64,000 bases of DNA from positions 46,963-110,962 of the forward strand of contig PKTX01000006.1 in assembly GCA_002868945.1 (NCBI GenBank), read 5' to 3'. The DNA comes from Desulfobulbaceae bacterium (GTDB lineage Bacteria; Desulfobacterota; Desulfobulbia; Desulfobulbales; SURF-16). Each line of letters opens with the position of its first letter. Position 1 is the first letter of the stretch. This document shows positions 8,957 through 17,015 of the stretch, piece by piece. The position numbers and the translations under genes were made by a program. The notes under the pieces were generated by a model, which was not told the origin of the DNA, did not search any database, and was given only the letters and a program-made list of their open reading frames with translations.

Positions 8957-10267
8957 TTAACGGTTGTCCGTGCTCTTTTCCGGGGGGGCGGCCTCTTTTT
9001 TGGACGGCATTCCCTTGGTGCCGCCGAAAACCGGATAGCTGACACTGAAGTCGCTCTCCAGGATCTGGATCCGGTTGTTAAACAAGTCGGCGACCAGCAG
9101 CCGGCCCTGGCGATCAACGGCAACGGCCGTGGGAAAGTTGAACCAGAGCGGCCCGGTGCCGCGGCCGCCGAATTCAAAAATAAGGCGCCCGGCCATATCG
9201 AAAATCAAGATGGTATGGCGCATGTAGTCGACGATGTAGATGCATTTTTTCTGTTCGTCCAGGGCAATGCCGCGCGGTCGGCTCATCTTGCCGGAGGAGC
9301 CGCCTTTCTGGCCGAAGGAGAAGAGGAAGTTTTCCCCGGGGCCATAGACATAGACCTTGCTGGTTTCTTCGCTGAGCAGAAAGATGCGGCCGTCGCTGTC
9401 AATGGCCAGATCGCGCAGCAGGACAGGCTGCAGGCCTTTGTCCTTCTCCTGGTCACGGGGGATGGCCCGACCTGATTTGGGCCGCAACTCGGCCGGCAGG
9501 CCCGGCGGTGCAGCTGAAGAGTCGGGCGCCGCAGTCTCCGGCGGCTCTTCCTTTTGGCCTTCCTGCATGCGGCTGAGGCGGTCGCGTCTCTCCCGGGAGC
9601 TTGCCGGTATCTCTATGTCGTCCCGGTAGAGCTTGTCCACAGGACGCAGCCAGTGGGAAAAATTGCCCTGGCTGTCGAGCACCAGGGCACCGCGGCTCTG
9701 ATTGCCGAGCAGATAGATATTGCCGTTTATGCCCACCTTGCCGTTAATGACCGAGAAGTTCTCAGCGCCTGGCATGCCTGCGAAGGTTATCTCTTTTTCC
9801 GGCAGGAAGGCACCGTTCAGGATGGTCAAACGACTGGGTTTATCCGCCGAGTTGTTCTGGCCGATGAGCACCCGGCCCTTGCGCGGGTCAAAGAAGAGGC
9901 ATTGCGGGTTGCCGATGTCGCGGCCGGCCCCCAGCACCAGATGGGGGAAGAAATCAGGGCCGTAGATGAGAATATTACCGCGGCCGCCGTTAATCACGTA
10001 GATCTCGCCGGTGTCTTTTTCGGTGGTGATGTTGACGGGAAAGCGCAGGGTTTTGCCCTGGTCGTCCCGGTCAAGGATGGTGACCAGACGCATGACCTGG
10101 CCCGGCGATTCCTTGGGAGGTGTTTCCGGGCCGATATCCGTGGCCGTGGCCGGCCGGACCGCCAGGCAGACGAGCAGCAGGGCGGATAACAGTGTCTGCC
10201 GGCCGCAGCTCTTTTGCGGCGGGCAGATGGCCCGGTGCTTGTTTCTGTTACGTTCTGAAAAAATCAT
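8957..10267 (-). CDS. NHL-repeat / six-bladed beta-propeller protein, exported
   Basis: Met at 10267 gives signal peptide LLSALLLVCLAVRPATA; NHL motifs FNFPTAVAVDRQGRLLVADLFNNRIQIL, MSRPRGIALDEQKKCIYIVDYMRHTILIFD; ORF-track N-terminus overlaps the cytochrome gene out of frame. Confidence 0.85.
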   Translation of the reverse strand: MIFSERNRNKHRAICPPQKSCGRQTLLSALLLVCLAVRPATATDIGPETPPKESPGQVMRLVTILDRDDQGKTLRFPVNITTEKDTGEIYVINGGRGNILIYGPDFFPHLVLGAGRDIGNPQCLFFDPRKGRVLIGQNNSADKPSRLTILNGAFLPEKEITFAGMPGAENFSVINGKVGINGNIYLLGNQSRGALVLDSQGNFSHWLRPVDKLYRDDIEIPASSRERRDRLSRMQEGQKEEPPETAAPDSSAAPPGLPAELRPKSGRAIPRDQEKDKGLQPVLLRDLAIDSDGRIFLLSEETSKVYVYGPGENFLFSFGQKGGSSGKMSRPRGIALDEQKKCIYIVDYMRHTILIFDMAGRLIFEFGGRGTGPLWFNFPTAVAVDRQGRLLVADLFNNRIQILESDFSVSYPVFGGTKGMPSKKEAAPPEKSTDNR

Positions 10268-10271
10268 TTTC

Positions 10272-11381
10272 TTAGTAGTGGCACTGGCTGCAGACCTGGC
10301 CGCCCAGGATATCGCCGATGAGCAGGAATTTATAATCTGAGCCATGGGGGTTATGGCAGCTCGTGCAGGCAAAGGATCTTTCCGGACGGCGCGGATCCTT
10401 GACGCCCTGCACCGGATGGCCGCCCACCGGATGCCCCTTTTCCACGCCCTGAAAGGAGATGTGACAACCCACGCAGAGTTCGTTGATCGGTTTATGGAGT
10501 TGAAAGCGGTTGTCGGCGGCATGCGGGTTGTGGCAGGCCGTGCAGCCGCCGCCCTTGATAATGCCGTGGATATAATAGGTGGAGCTGTCTTCGGCCAACA
10601 GGTCTTTTTTGTCGGTATGGCAGGCCACACACAGCTCATCCTGCCCCTTGGCCCAGAGCTGGGAGCGGTTCTGGTCGGCATGGGGGTTGTGGCAGACCGT
10701 GCAGTCGCCCGTGCCCACCGGCCCGTGGATATGGTCCATCTTCAACCAGGCTTTTTTGTTGACATGACACTGGAAGCAGCTTGATTCCACCTTGCCCTCC
10801 GGGATGGCGATGCGCTGCGGGTCCGGCGTTGTCTGGTGGCAGGAGCGACACTGCAGGGTGGCTGCCGGGCTGTGTTTCCAGCTCTCGGCGATGATATTTT
10901 TGTGGCAGGTAAAGCAGAGCTGCTGCGGATTGCCGGCAATGGGGGGTGCTTCCGGGAGCGGTTTTTCGTAATGACATTCGCTGCAGGCGTCGGGCAGTAA
11001 GGCCTGGCGGTGGAAGAGAAAGACTCCCTTTTCGTCGAAATTGACGTTGAGCAGGGAGCGCAGCGGCCGGTATTTCAGGATTATATCCTTATTGGTTGGG
11101 ATGAGCTCAAGGATGTTCTTGCCCGGCGTCAACGGCAGACGAAAGTGCAGGTAGTATTCACCTGACTTGGACTGGTGGACACCCTGCGGTGAAAAGAGGA
11201 GATCGTCCTTGCGGATCCTGGTGCGGCTGATGCTGTCATTGGCTTGATGCCGCACAATAAGATGGGTGGTGGGATGGCGGGCATAGATGGTCGCCTCAGG
11301 CGGGGGGGTCAGAATCTCGGCCGCGGCCCAAACCTGCTCCACCAAGAGCAGGAGGCTGAGTCCGACAGCCGCGCCAACCAT
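10272..11381 (-). CDS. Decaheme c-type cytochrome with N-terminal Ig-like region
   Basis: 10 CXXCH motifs with alternating HGPVGTGDCTVCHNPHA pattern; signal peptide MVGAAVGLSLLLLVEQVWAA begins at 11381. Confidence 0.88.
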   Translation of the reverse strand: MVGAAVGLSLLLLVEQVWAAAEILTPPPEATIYARHPTTHLIVRHQANDSISRTRIRKDDLLFSPQGVHQSKSGEYYLHFRLPLTPGKNILELIPTNKDIILKYRPLRSLLNVNFDEKGVFLFHRQALLPDACSECHYEKPLPEAPPIAGNPQQLCFTCHKNIIAESWKHSPAATLQCRSCHQTTPDPQRIAIPEGKVESSCFQCHVNKKAWLKMDHIHGPVGTGDCTVCHNPHADQNRSQLWAKGQDELCVACHTDKKDLLAEDSSTYYIHGIIKGGGCTACHNPHAADNRFQLHKPINELCVGCHISFQGVEKGHPVGGHPVQGVKDPRRPERSFACTSCHNPHGSDYKFLLIGDILGGQVCSQCHY

Positions 11382-11385
11382 AACG

Positions 11386-11571
11386 GCCCGTTGAAAAACT
11401 CCTGCGCTCGAAGGCCTCTCTTTGTTCGCTATCTGCTGATGCGGTGACAAAATTCGGTTCAGGGAAGCAAGTTTGCAGGACTCCGAAATGCCCCTGAACC
11501 CATGTGAGCGCTGCTTTTTTGCCTTATTTTTCCTGGCCTCAGCCGCGCTCGCTGCCTTTTTTAACGGGCTG
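11386..11571. repeat. MITE-like palindromic repeat, family B (GCCCGTTGAAAAA ... TTTTTAACGGGC)
   Basis: Terminal inverted repeats; about 70 bp internal match in inverse orientation to 49.69-49.78 kb. Confidence 0.75.
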
Positions 11572-11732
11572 ATAAGGAGTGTCGGATGATCAGACAAGAG
11601 GGGCGGATATGTTTCAGGGAGACGATGCGGCATACGGTTCATGGGAAGACCTTGATCTATGTAGTGAGGGAGCAATGTCCGGACCTTGACCGGAAAAGGA
11701 CCGATAAATGCCTCGCAGGTTGTGCGGTGCGG

Positions 11733-12770
11733 TTATTCGTCAAAATTGCTGCGGCGCAGCAGGAGGTCGTAGGACTTGCGGTATTCCTGGGCGGCCAATA
11801 GGTGGTTTTCCTGCATTTCATAAAGGGTGGCGAGGGCATAGTGCAGTTCGGGACTGCGGCTGTTGCGAAAGAGCATGGCCTGCAGGTCCTCAATGGCCAG
11901 CTCCACCTCGCCCTCATGGGCCGTGACCTGGGCGGCGCATATCTCGCCGCGCAGGGAGTCGGGGTCAAGCTCAAGGCCGCTGTCCAGGTTGTGGCGGGCC
12001 TCAACCATCTTGCCCTGTTGAAAGTAGAGACAGCCTAGCTCCACATGGGCCTCGGCCAATTTCGGGTTGCTCTCAAGGGCGGCCAGCAGTTCGCGTTCGG
12101 CCGCCTCAAGCTGGCCCTTGTGAATCAGCACCTCTGCCATGTTCATGTGACGGTTACCCTCCTTTTCCGTGGCCGGCTTATCCACCATCACCGGGTTGAG
12201 TTCCGCCTCCACCTGCTCTCTGGTTTTCTCGCCCAGCAGAATTTCCACCTCCCCCTTGAGGGTGGCGGTCATCTTTTTACTGTAGCCCATGCCGGCAACA
12301 GTAACGCCCTCCTTGTCCAACAGCAGAACCGAGGGCATGATATAAATGCCCAGCTCGCCGTAGGCCTGGTGGTTGAAGTCCAAATAGACCGGCAGAGTGA
12401 GACCGGCGGCCTCTGTGACCTCGGCAATGGTGGTGTCAGAGTCGCCCTGGGCATTGATCACCCGGACGGCGATATTTTTTTCATTTAAAAAGGGCAGCAG
12501 TTCTTCTATTTCGCTGAGCGCGGTGATGGCTCTTTTTTTCTTGGCCGCCAGATCGCCTCCCCAAAAGACCAGGATGGCCGGGGAGCCCTTCAGGTCATGG
12601 AGACGGATTTTGCTGTTGTCGGCCGGGTTGAGCAGAGTGGCGTCCGGAATGGCATCTCCCACTGCCAGGCTGCGAAAGGGGAATGATTCCGCCACTCCGG
12701 AGGAGAGAAAGATGTAGAGGGAAAAGACAAGGGTAAGGAGAACTATTTTACATAATATACGGGTGTGCAT
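11733..12770 (-). CDS. Thioredoxin-fold (redoxin) domain lacking CXXC, fused to TPR repeats; exported
   Basis: IRLHDLKGSPAILVFWGGDLAAKKKRA...YIMPSVLLLDKEG; C-terminal TPRs; N-terminal signal/anchor. Confidence 0.78.
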   Translation of the reverse strand: MHTRILCKIVLLTLVFSLYIFLSSGVAESFPFRSLAVGDAIPDATLLNPADNSKIRLHDLKGSPAILVFWGGDLAAKKKRAITALSEIEELLPFLNEKNIAVRVINAQGDSDTTIAEVTEAAGLTLPVYLDFNHQAYGELGIYIMPSVLLLDKEGVTVAGMGYSKKMTATLKGEVEILLGEKTREQVEAELNPVMVDKPATEKEGNRHMNMAEVLIHKGQLEAAERELLAALESNPKLAEAHVELGCLYFQQGKMVEARHNLDSGLELDPDSLRGEICAAQVTAHEGEVELAIEDLQAMLFRNSRSPELHYALATLYEMQENHLLAAQEYRKSYDLLLRRSNFDE

Positions 12771-12880
12771 GTTGTTTTTCCTCTGGCCTGGCGACTAGTT
12801 TCGGTGACATTGTTTCCGTGCGCGTTTTCTACTTCGATTGGCTGCTACGGCGTTAACTTACGGTGGCGGCGATTTCGTTA

Positions 12881-13095
12881 GGCCATCTTGGGTAATTGCT
12901 CTTTCGGAGTCTCGCAGGCTCGCTTACCTGGCCGATTATTTTCGTTGCTACGAAAATAAAAACCCTCACATATGTTCGATATGTTGCACCCCAGGGGCAC
13001 TTCTTTCAGGGCGTGCTTCTTTTTTCGCACTCCTTGATGTCGAACCGATACGTGAGCCTGCGAGACTCCGAAATGAGCTATTTCCGGACAGATAC
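12881..13095. repeat. Composite copy of dispersed palindromic repeat (family A left end, C-type right end)
   Basis: ggccatcttgggtaattgc..tttcggagtctcgcaggctcgcttacc ... gagcctgcgagactccgaaat..ctatttccggacagatac. Confidence 0.75.
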
Positions 13096-13575
13096 CTGCC
13101 GGACACCATACCTTTTTTTGCCGGTGGCGCCCAGGTTCGCTTTTACCCTTATCACGATATTAAATTAGCGGCATAAAGGCAAATGGCGGCCACGACGACA
13201 CGCCGAAGAGAGGAGCGATAACCGCGCAAGGCGGCGGAGGGGTGCGCATCGTGGCAGGCGGCTGTGCAGCCAAGCTCGGCCCACGACAAAAAGCGCGGAG
13301 GAATAAACGAGGAGGAGGGGTGGAACATGATTTGCATAACAAAACTGAATGGGGAGGGATGCCATTCTTCCAAACTCATTACCTGATCCTGCTTCCTGCT
13401 GTCAAATGGAAAGTGGAGTGTAACTTGCTGAGATGGAGTTTTTTCTGTCCTCTGCTGATGCCGGTCGGCTGCCGTTGTTGACCGGACCGGCAAGTTTCTG
13501 TACAGTTAAAAAAAATAATCATTCAGGCGATATGCCGCCTGAGCGGGCTTAAATGGATAAGGGAGTTAGGGGTTT

Positions 13576-14928
13576 ATGAAAATTCTGATTGTTGATGATG
13601 ATCAGGCACTGTGTCGTTCTCTGCAGGTGCCCTTGGGGCTCAAGGGGCACGAGGTGCATATGGCTCTTTCAGGCCAGGAAGGCATTGCAGAGGCGGCGGA
13701 ATTTCGGCCCCAGGTGGTTTTTCTTGATATTAACCTGCCGGATCAGAGCGGCCTGGAGACCCTTCCCGGCATTCTCGAATTGCCCTGTGAGCCCACCGTG
13801 GTCATCATGACCGGCGAGTCTGATAATCTGATCGCTGTGCAGGCCATGCGCAGCGGCGCCTTTGACTATCTGCGCAAGCCGCTGGAGATCGATGATATCT
13901 ACACTATGCTGGCCAGGGTGGCGTCCCATCGCGGCCATGAGGCCGACCTGGCGACGGCATGTGCTGCTTCCGGTAGCCAGGGCGCCCAGTCAAGCATGGT
14001 GGGTACCCACCCTGACATAATTGACCTGCATAAGAAGATCGGCCTGCTGTCGCGCAGCAAGGTCACCGTGCTTATTCAGGGGGAGAGCGGCACCGGCAAG
14101 GAGCTTGCCGCCCGCATTCTCCACGATGCCCGTGATCCCGACAAGCCCTTTGTTGACATCAATTGCTCGGCAGTTGTCGCCACCCTGCTGGAGTCGGAGT
14201 TTTTCGGCCATGAAAAGGGGGCCTTTACCGGGGCGGATCGCCTCAAAATAGGCAAGCTGGAGTATGCCGGGGAAGGCACGGTCTTTTTCGACGAAATCGG
14301 TGATATGCCCCTGGGGCTGCAGGGTAAAATATTGCGCGTCCTGCAGGAAGGCGAGTTTGTTCGGGTGGGCGGCCTGGAGAGCATTCCCTTTCGGGCCCGT
14401 TTTGTCTCCGCCACCCATTGGGACCTGGAAAAACTGGTGCAGGAGGGCAAGTTCAGAAAAGACCTCTTCTACCGGATCGCGGTTTCTACTCTCTACCTGC
14501 CGCCGCTGCGGGAGCGGCGCCAGGATATTCCGTTGCTGGTGGATGTGCTGCTCAAGAAGATTGCCCGGCAGCTGCAATGTCCCTTGCCGTCCATTAGCGA
14601 GGAGGCTATGCAGAAGCTGATGAGCCATGCCTGGCCCGGCAATGTCCGGGAGCTGGAAAACGTTTTGACCCGCTCCGTGGCTCTGGCCACCGACAGTGTG
14701 CTCACCGCGGCTGAAGTTTGCCTGGAGCAGTCGCACCGCGACCATGCCGGACCGGTGCAGGAGGCGCCGGTTACCCTGGCAGAGGCGGAAAAGCGTCATG
14801 TTGAGCTCACCCTCAACCAACTCCAGTGGAATATCACCAAAACCGCCAAACAGCTGGCGGTTTCCCCCACCACCCTGCGCAAGAAGATTGCCGACTATAA
14901 CATCGTCAATCCCTGTCGGCAGGGCTAA
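13576..14928 (+). CDS. NtrC-family sigma-54-dependent response regulator
   Basis: REC (ILIVDDDQALC, VFLDINLP, LRKPLEI), GESGTGKELAARIL, GAFTGA, FFDEIGDMPLGLQGKILRVLQ, C-terminal Fis HTH. Confidence 0.93.
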   Translation: MKILIVDDDQALCRSLQVPLGLKGHEVHMALSGQEGIAEAAEFRPQVVFLDINLPDQSGLETLPGILELPCEPTVVIMTGESDNLIAVQAMRSGAFDYLRKPLEIDDIYTMLARVASHRGHEADLATACAASGSQGAQSSMVGTHPDIIDLHKKIGLLSRSKVTVLIQGESGTGKELAARILHDARDPDKPFVDINCSAVVATLLESEFFGHEKGAFTGADRLKIGKLEYAGEGTVFFDEIGDMPLGLQGKILRVLQEGEFVRVGGLESIPFRARFVSATHWDLEKLVQEGKFRKDLFYRIAVSTLYLPPLRERRQDIPLLVDVLLKKIARQLQCPLPSISEEAMQKLMSHAWPGNVRELENVLTRSVALATDSVLTAAEVCLEQSHRDHAGPVQEAPVTLAEAEKRHVELTLNQLQWNITKTAKQLAVSPTTLRKKIADYNIVNPCRQG

Positions 14929-14932
14929 TTTT

Positions 14933-14968
14933 GGCCAGTTTCTGGCTGGCAGTGGCCAGAAACTGATT
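14933..14968. promoter_or_regulatory. Putative paired activator sites GGCCAGTTTCTGGC / GGCCAGAAACTG
   Basis: Inverted 11-mers CAGTTTCTGGC ... GCCAGAAACTG just after the EBP stop; the same 15-bp motif pair occurs at 43211-43247. Confidence 0.5.
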
Positions 14969-15274
14969 AATTTCCACAGCGCCCCCTTTTCTTAATGGCA
15001 AAGCGTCGCAGTGGGCTGAAGAGCCTCAAAAAAAGCGGAATTTGCGGGATATTTCCAGAAGATATGCAGGTTTGGTCCTGCCTGACATGTTGATGTGTCT
15101 GCGAGATGGGTCGACAGGGGTGGTTTCGGTTCGATTCTGGCCCGGCTGCTCAACAGTTTCTGGCGCGGCAAATTGTCGCATCCGACACCGCTTTGCGGAG
15201 AGGTTGCGAGTTAATGTCTTGGGGCACTAAGGTTTGCCGGTTTTTTTCGGCGGAACGGCTCGTTGTTTTGGGTG

Positions 15275-15290
15275 CGGCATGGTATTTGCT
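15275..15290 (+). promoter_or_regulatory. Putative sigma-54 promoter CGGCATGGTATTTGCT
   Basis: GG-N10-GC with GGCA-N-G and TTGCT, matching consensus TGGCACG-N4-TTGCW at most positions; 176 bp before the OmcS-like gene. Confidence 0.6.
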
Positions 15291-15465
15291 GTATAATATG
15301 GGCAGGAGTTGAGCGTTCCGCCTTCCCGGCAAGAGTGATGGGGCGGTCGGCTGCGGGAGGGAGCAGACGGCTGGTGCGATGCGGAGACAACGTGAGAGAG
15401 AGGGGTGCTTGTTTGAAGCAGCCAGTGCAGTGCAAGGAATAATGAGATTACAGGGAGGATTTATC

Positions 15466-16578
15466 ATGAAAAAAAATGTATCAAGACATATGCTGACGGC
15501 CATTGTGGCCCTCAGCGCTGCCGTGGCCCTGCCGAGCCTGGCCATGGCCAAGGTGAGCGGTGCCTGCGGTGACTGCCACACCATGCATAACAGCCAGGAT
15601 GGCGCGGCCATGGCCAGTACCGGTGTTTTTGGCACCAGCACGCCTGCCGATGACAGCGCCAATGGCGCCCTGCTGCGCTATGGCTGTGTTGGTTGCCATA
15701 CCGGTGATAACTCCGGCGGCGATGTGCCCTTTGTGCTGGCCAGCACAGCGCCGACCTATGGCACGAACACCCTGGCCGGTGGTAACTTTTATTGGGTTAC
15801 GACTACCGATAATACCGGTCACAACGTCTTGGATGTGGCCAATGGAGATGGTGCGCTTGGGGACACTCCTCCAGGCGGCGCGGCCCTGACAAGTCAGCTG
15901 ACCTGTGCCGGCACCATGGGCTGTCACGGTGACCGCAGCGAGGAAGATCAGTTCGGCGCCGTGGCCGGCGGCCATCATGGCCCTGGTAATGCGGCCACCA
16001 ACGGCTATGTGTCCGGATCCGGCACTGATATGTCGGATGCCTTCCGCATGCTGGCCGGTATCGAGGGGATCGAGGATGCCGACTGGGAATATACGGCCGA
16101 CGTTGCTACCGGTGACCACAATCTCTACAAGGGTGCCTCGCGAACTGATGAGACGGATGACGCCACCACCATCAGTTCCCTCTGTGCCCAGTGTCATGGC
16201 GAGTTTCATAACGGCGTGGGCAATGTCAGTAGCGCCACCTTCGGTTCTCCCTGGGTGCGCCACCCCACGGATTTTGATATGAGCGCCCTGGCCACCACCT
16301 CCGAGTATGCCGGATATACCGACTACAGCCTGGAGGCACCTGTGGCCGTTGACACCATGGATGGCTCAACGGATCTTACCGCTATCAATCATGCCGGTGG
16401 CCTGGGGGATGCGGCCAAGACAGGCGACTCCATTGTTACCTGTGTCTCCTGTCATCGGGCCCATGGCTCTCCTTATGCCGATCTGCTGCGTTGGGACTAC
16501 AGCACCATGGATGCCCATAACGGTACCACCGGTAATACCGGTTGTTTCAACTGTCATACCACCAAGGATGATGCATAA
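15466..16578 (+). CDS. Small multiheme cytochrome, OmcS/OmcE-like (paralog A)
   Basis: Signal peptide; CGDCHTMHNSQ, CVGCH, LAGGNFYWV, GHNV, CAGTMGCH, CAQCH, CVSCHRAHGSPY, CFNCH. Confidence 0.85.
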   Translation: MKKNVSRHMLTAIVALSAAVALPSLAMAKVSGACGDCHTMHNSQDGAAMASTGVFGTSTPADDSANGALLRYGCVGCHTGDNSGGDVPFVLASTAPTYGTNTLAGGNFYWVTTTDNTGHNVLDVANGDGALGDTPPGGAALTSQLTCAGTMGCHGDRSEEDQFGAVAGGHHGPGNAATNGYVSGSGTDMSDAFRMLAGIEGIEDADWEYTADVATGDHNLYKGASRTDETDDATTISSLCAQCHGEFHNGVGNVSSATFGSPWVRHPTDFDMSALATTSEYAGYTDYSLEAPVAVDTMDGSTDLTAINHAGGLGDAAKTGDSIVTCVSCHRAHGSPYADLLRWDYSTMDAHNGTTGNTGCFNCHTTKDDA

Positions 16579-16615
16579 GCGTCAGGCGGCGTGACAGCGT
16601 CTTGTTGTGCAGAAC

Positions 16616-16657
16616 ACACCGCATTGGCTCCCGATTTCGGGCCGATGCGGTGTTTTG
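16616..16657 (+). terminator. Intrinsic terminator/attenuator after OmcS-like gene
   Basis: ACACCGCATTGGCTCCCGATTTCGGGCCGATGCGGTGTTTT stem-loop with short T tract. Confidence 0.65.
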
Positions 16658-16837
16658 CTGTAGGCTGTATTTTGTTGACAGGAGGTCTGGTCGGGTCGTA
16701 CTCTTATGGGCTGTGGTCGGCCGAGCCTGATCTCGTATTTCGGCAGAGCAGCGAGTGCCAGTCAGGGTCGCTGTCCTGCCGAGTTTCGAGGTTGTAGCAG
16801 AAGTCTACGTCACACATATTTATGTTTTTTTATACAT

Positions 16838-16999
16838 GATGGACTCGCAAAAAGTCCATAGTACCGCTAAAGATGGCTAAGTAAAAAGTTTGATATGCAA
16901 GGCATGGTGGTGTCGCGAAAGCGGAAGCATGCATGTGTTATGTTGAGCATTTCGCGATCCCGCCATAACGCAGCAGATCAGACTTTTTGCGACGCCATC
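16838..16999. repeat. MITE-like element, family D (GATGG.CTCGCAAAAAGTC termini)
   Basis: gatggactcgcaaaaagtc ... gactttttgcgacgccatc terminal inverted repeats around about 120 bp. Confidence 0.75.
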
Positions 17000-17015
17000 A
17001 TATCATGGGGGAGAT

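Noticed and set aside
10268-10681. N-terminal 138 aa of ORF 8957..10681
   Set aside because: Out-of-frame translation of the decaheme cytochrome; the NHL protein most likely starts at 10267 with a signal peptide.
11382-11675. N-terminal extension of the decaheme ORF (LKKAASAAEARKNKAKK...)
   Set aside because: Translation of the family B repeat; the signal peptide starts at 11381.
15000-15030. Possible GEMM-I (c-di-GMP/cGAMP) riboswitch from GGCAAAGCGTCGCAGTGGGCT upstream of OmcS-like gene A
   Set aside because: Only the GCAAAGC-like word is present; I could not find the paired helices or the GNRA loop/receptor, and it lies upstream of the predicted sigma-54 start site.
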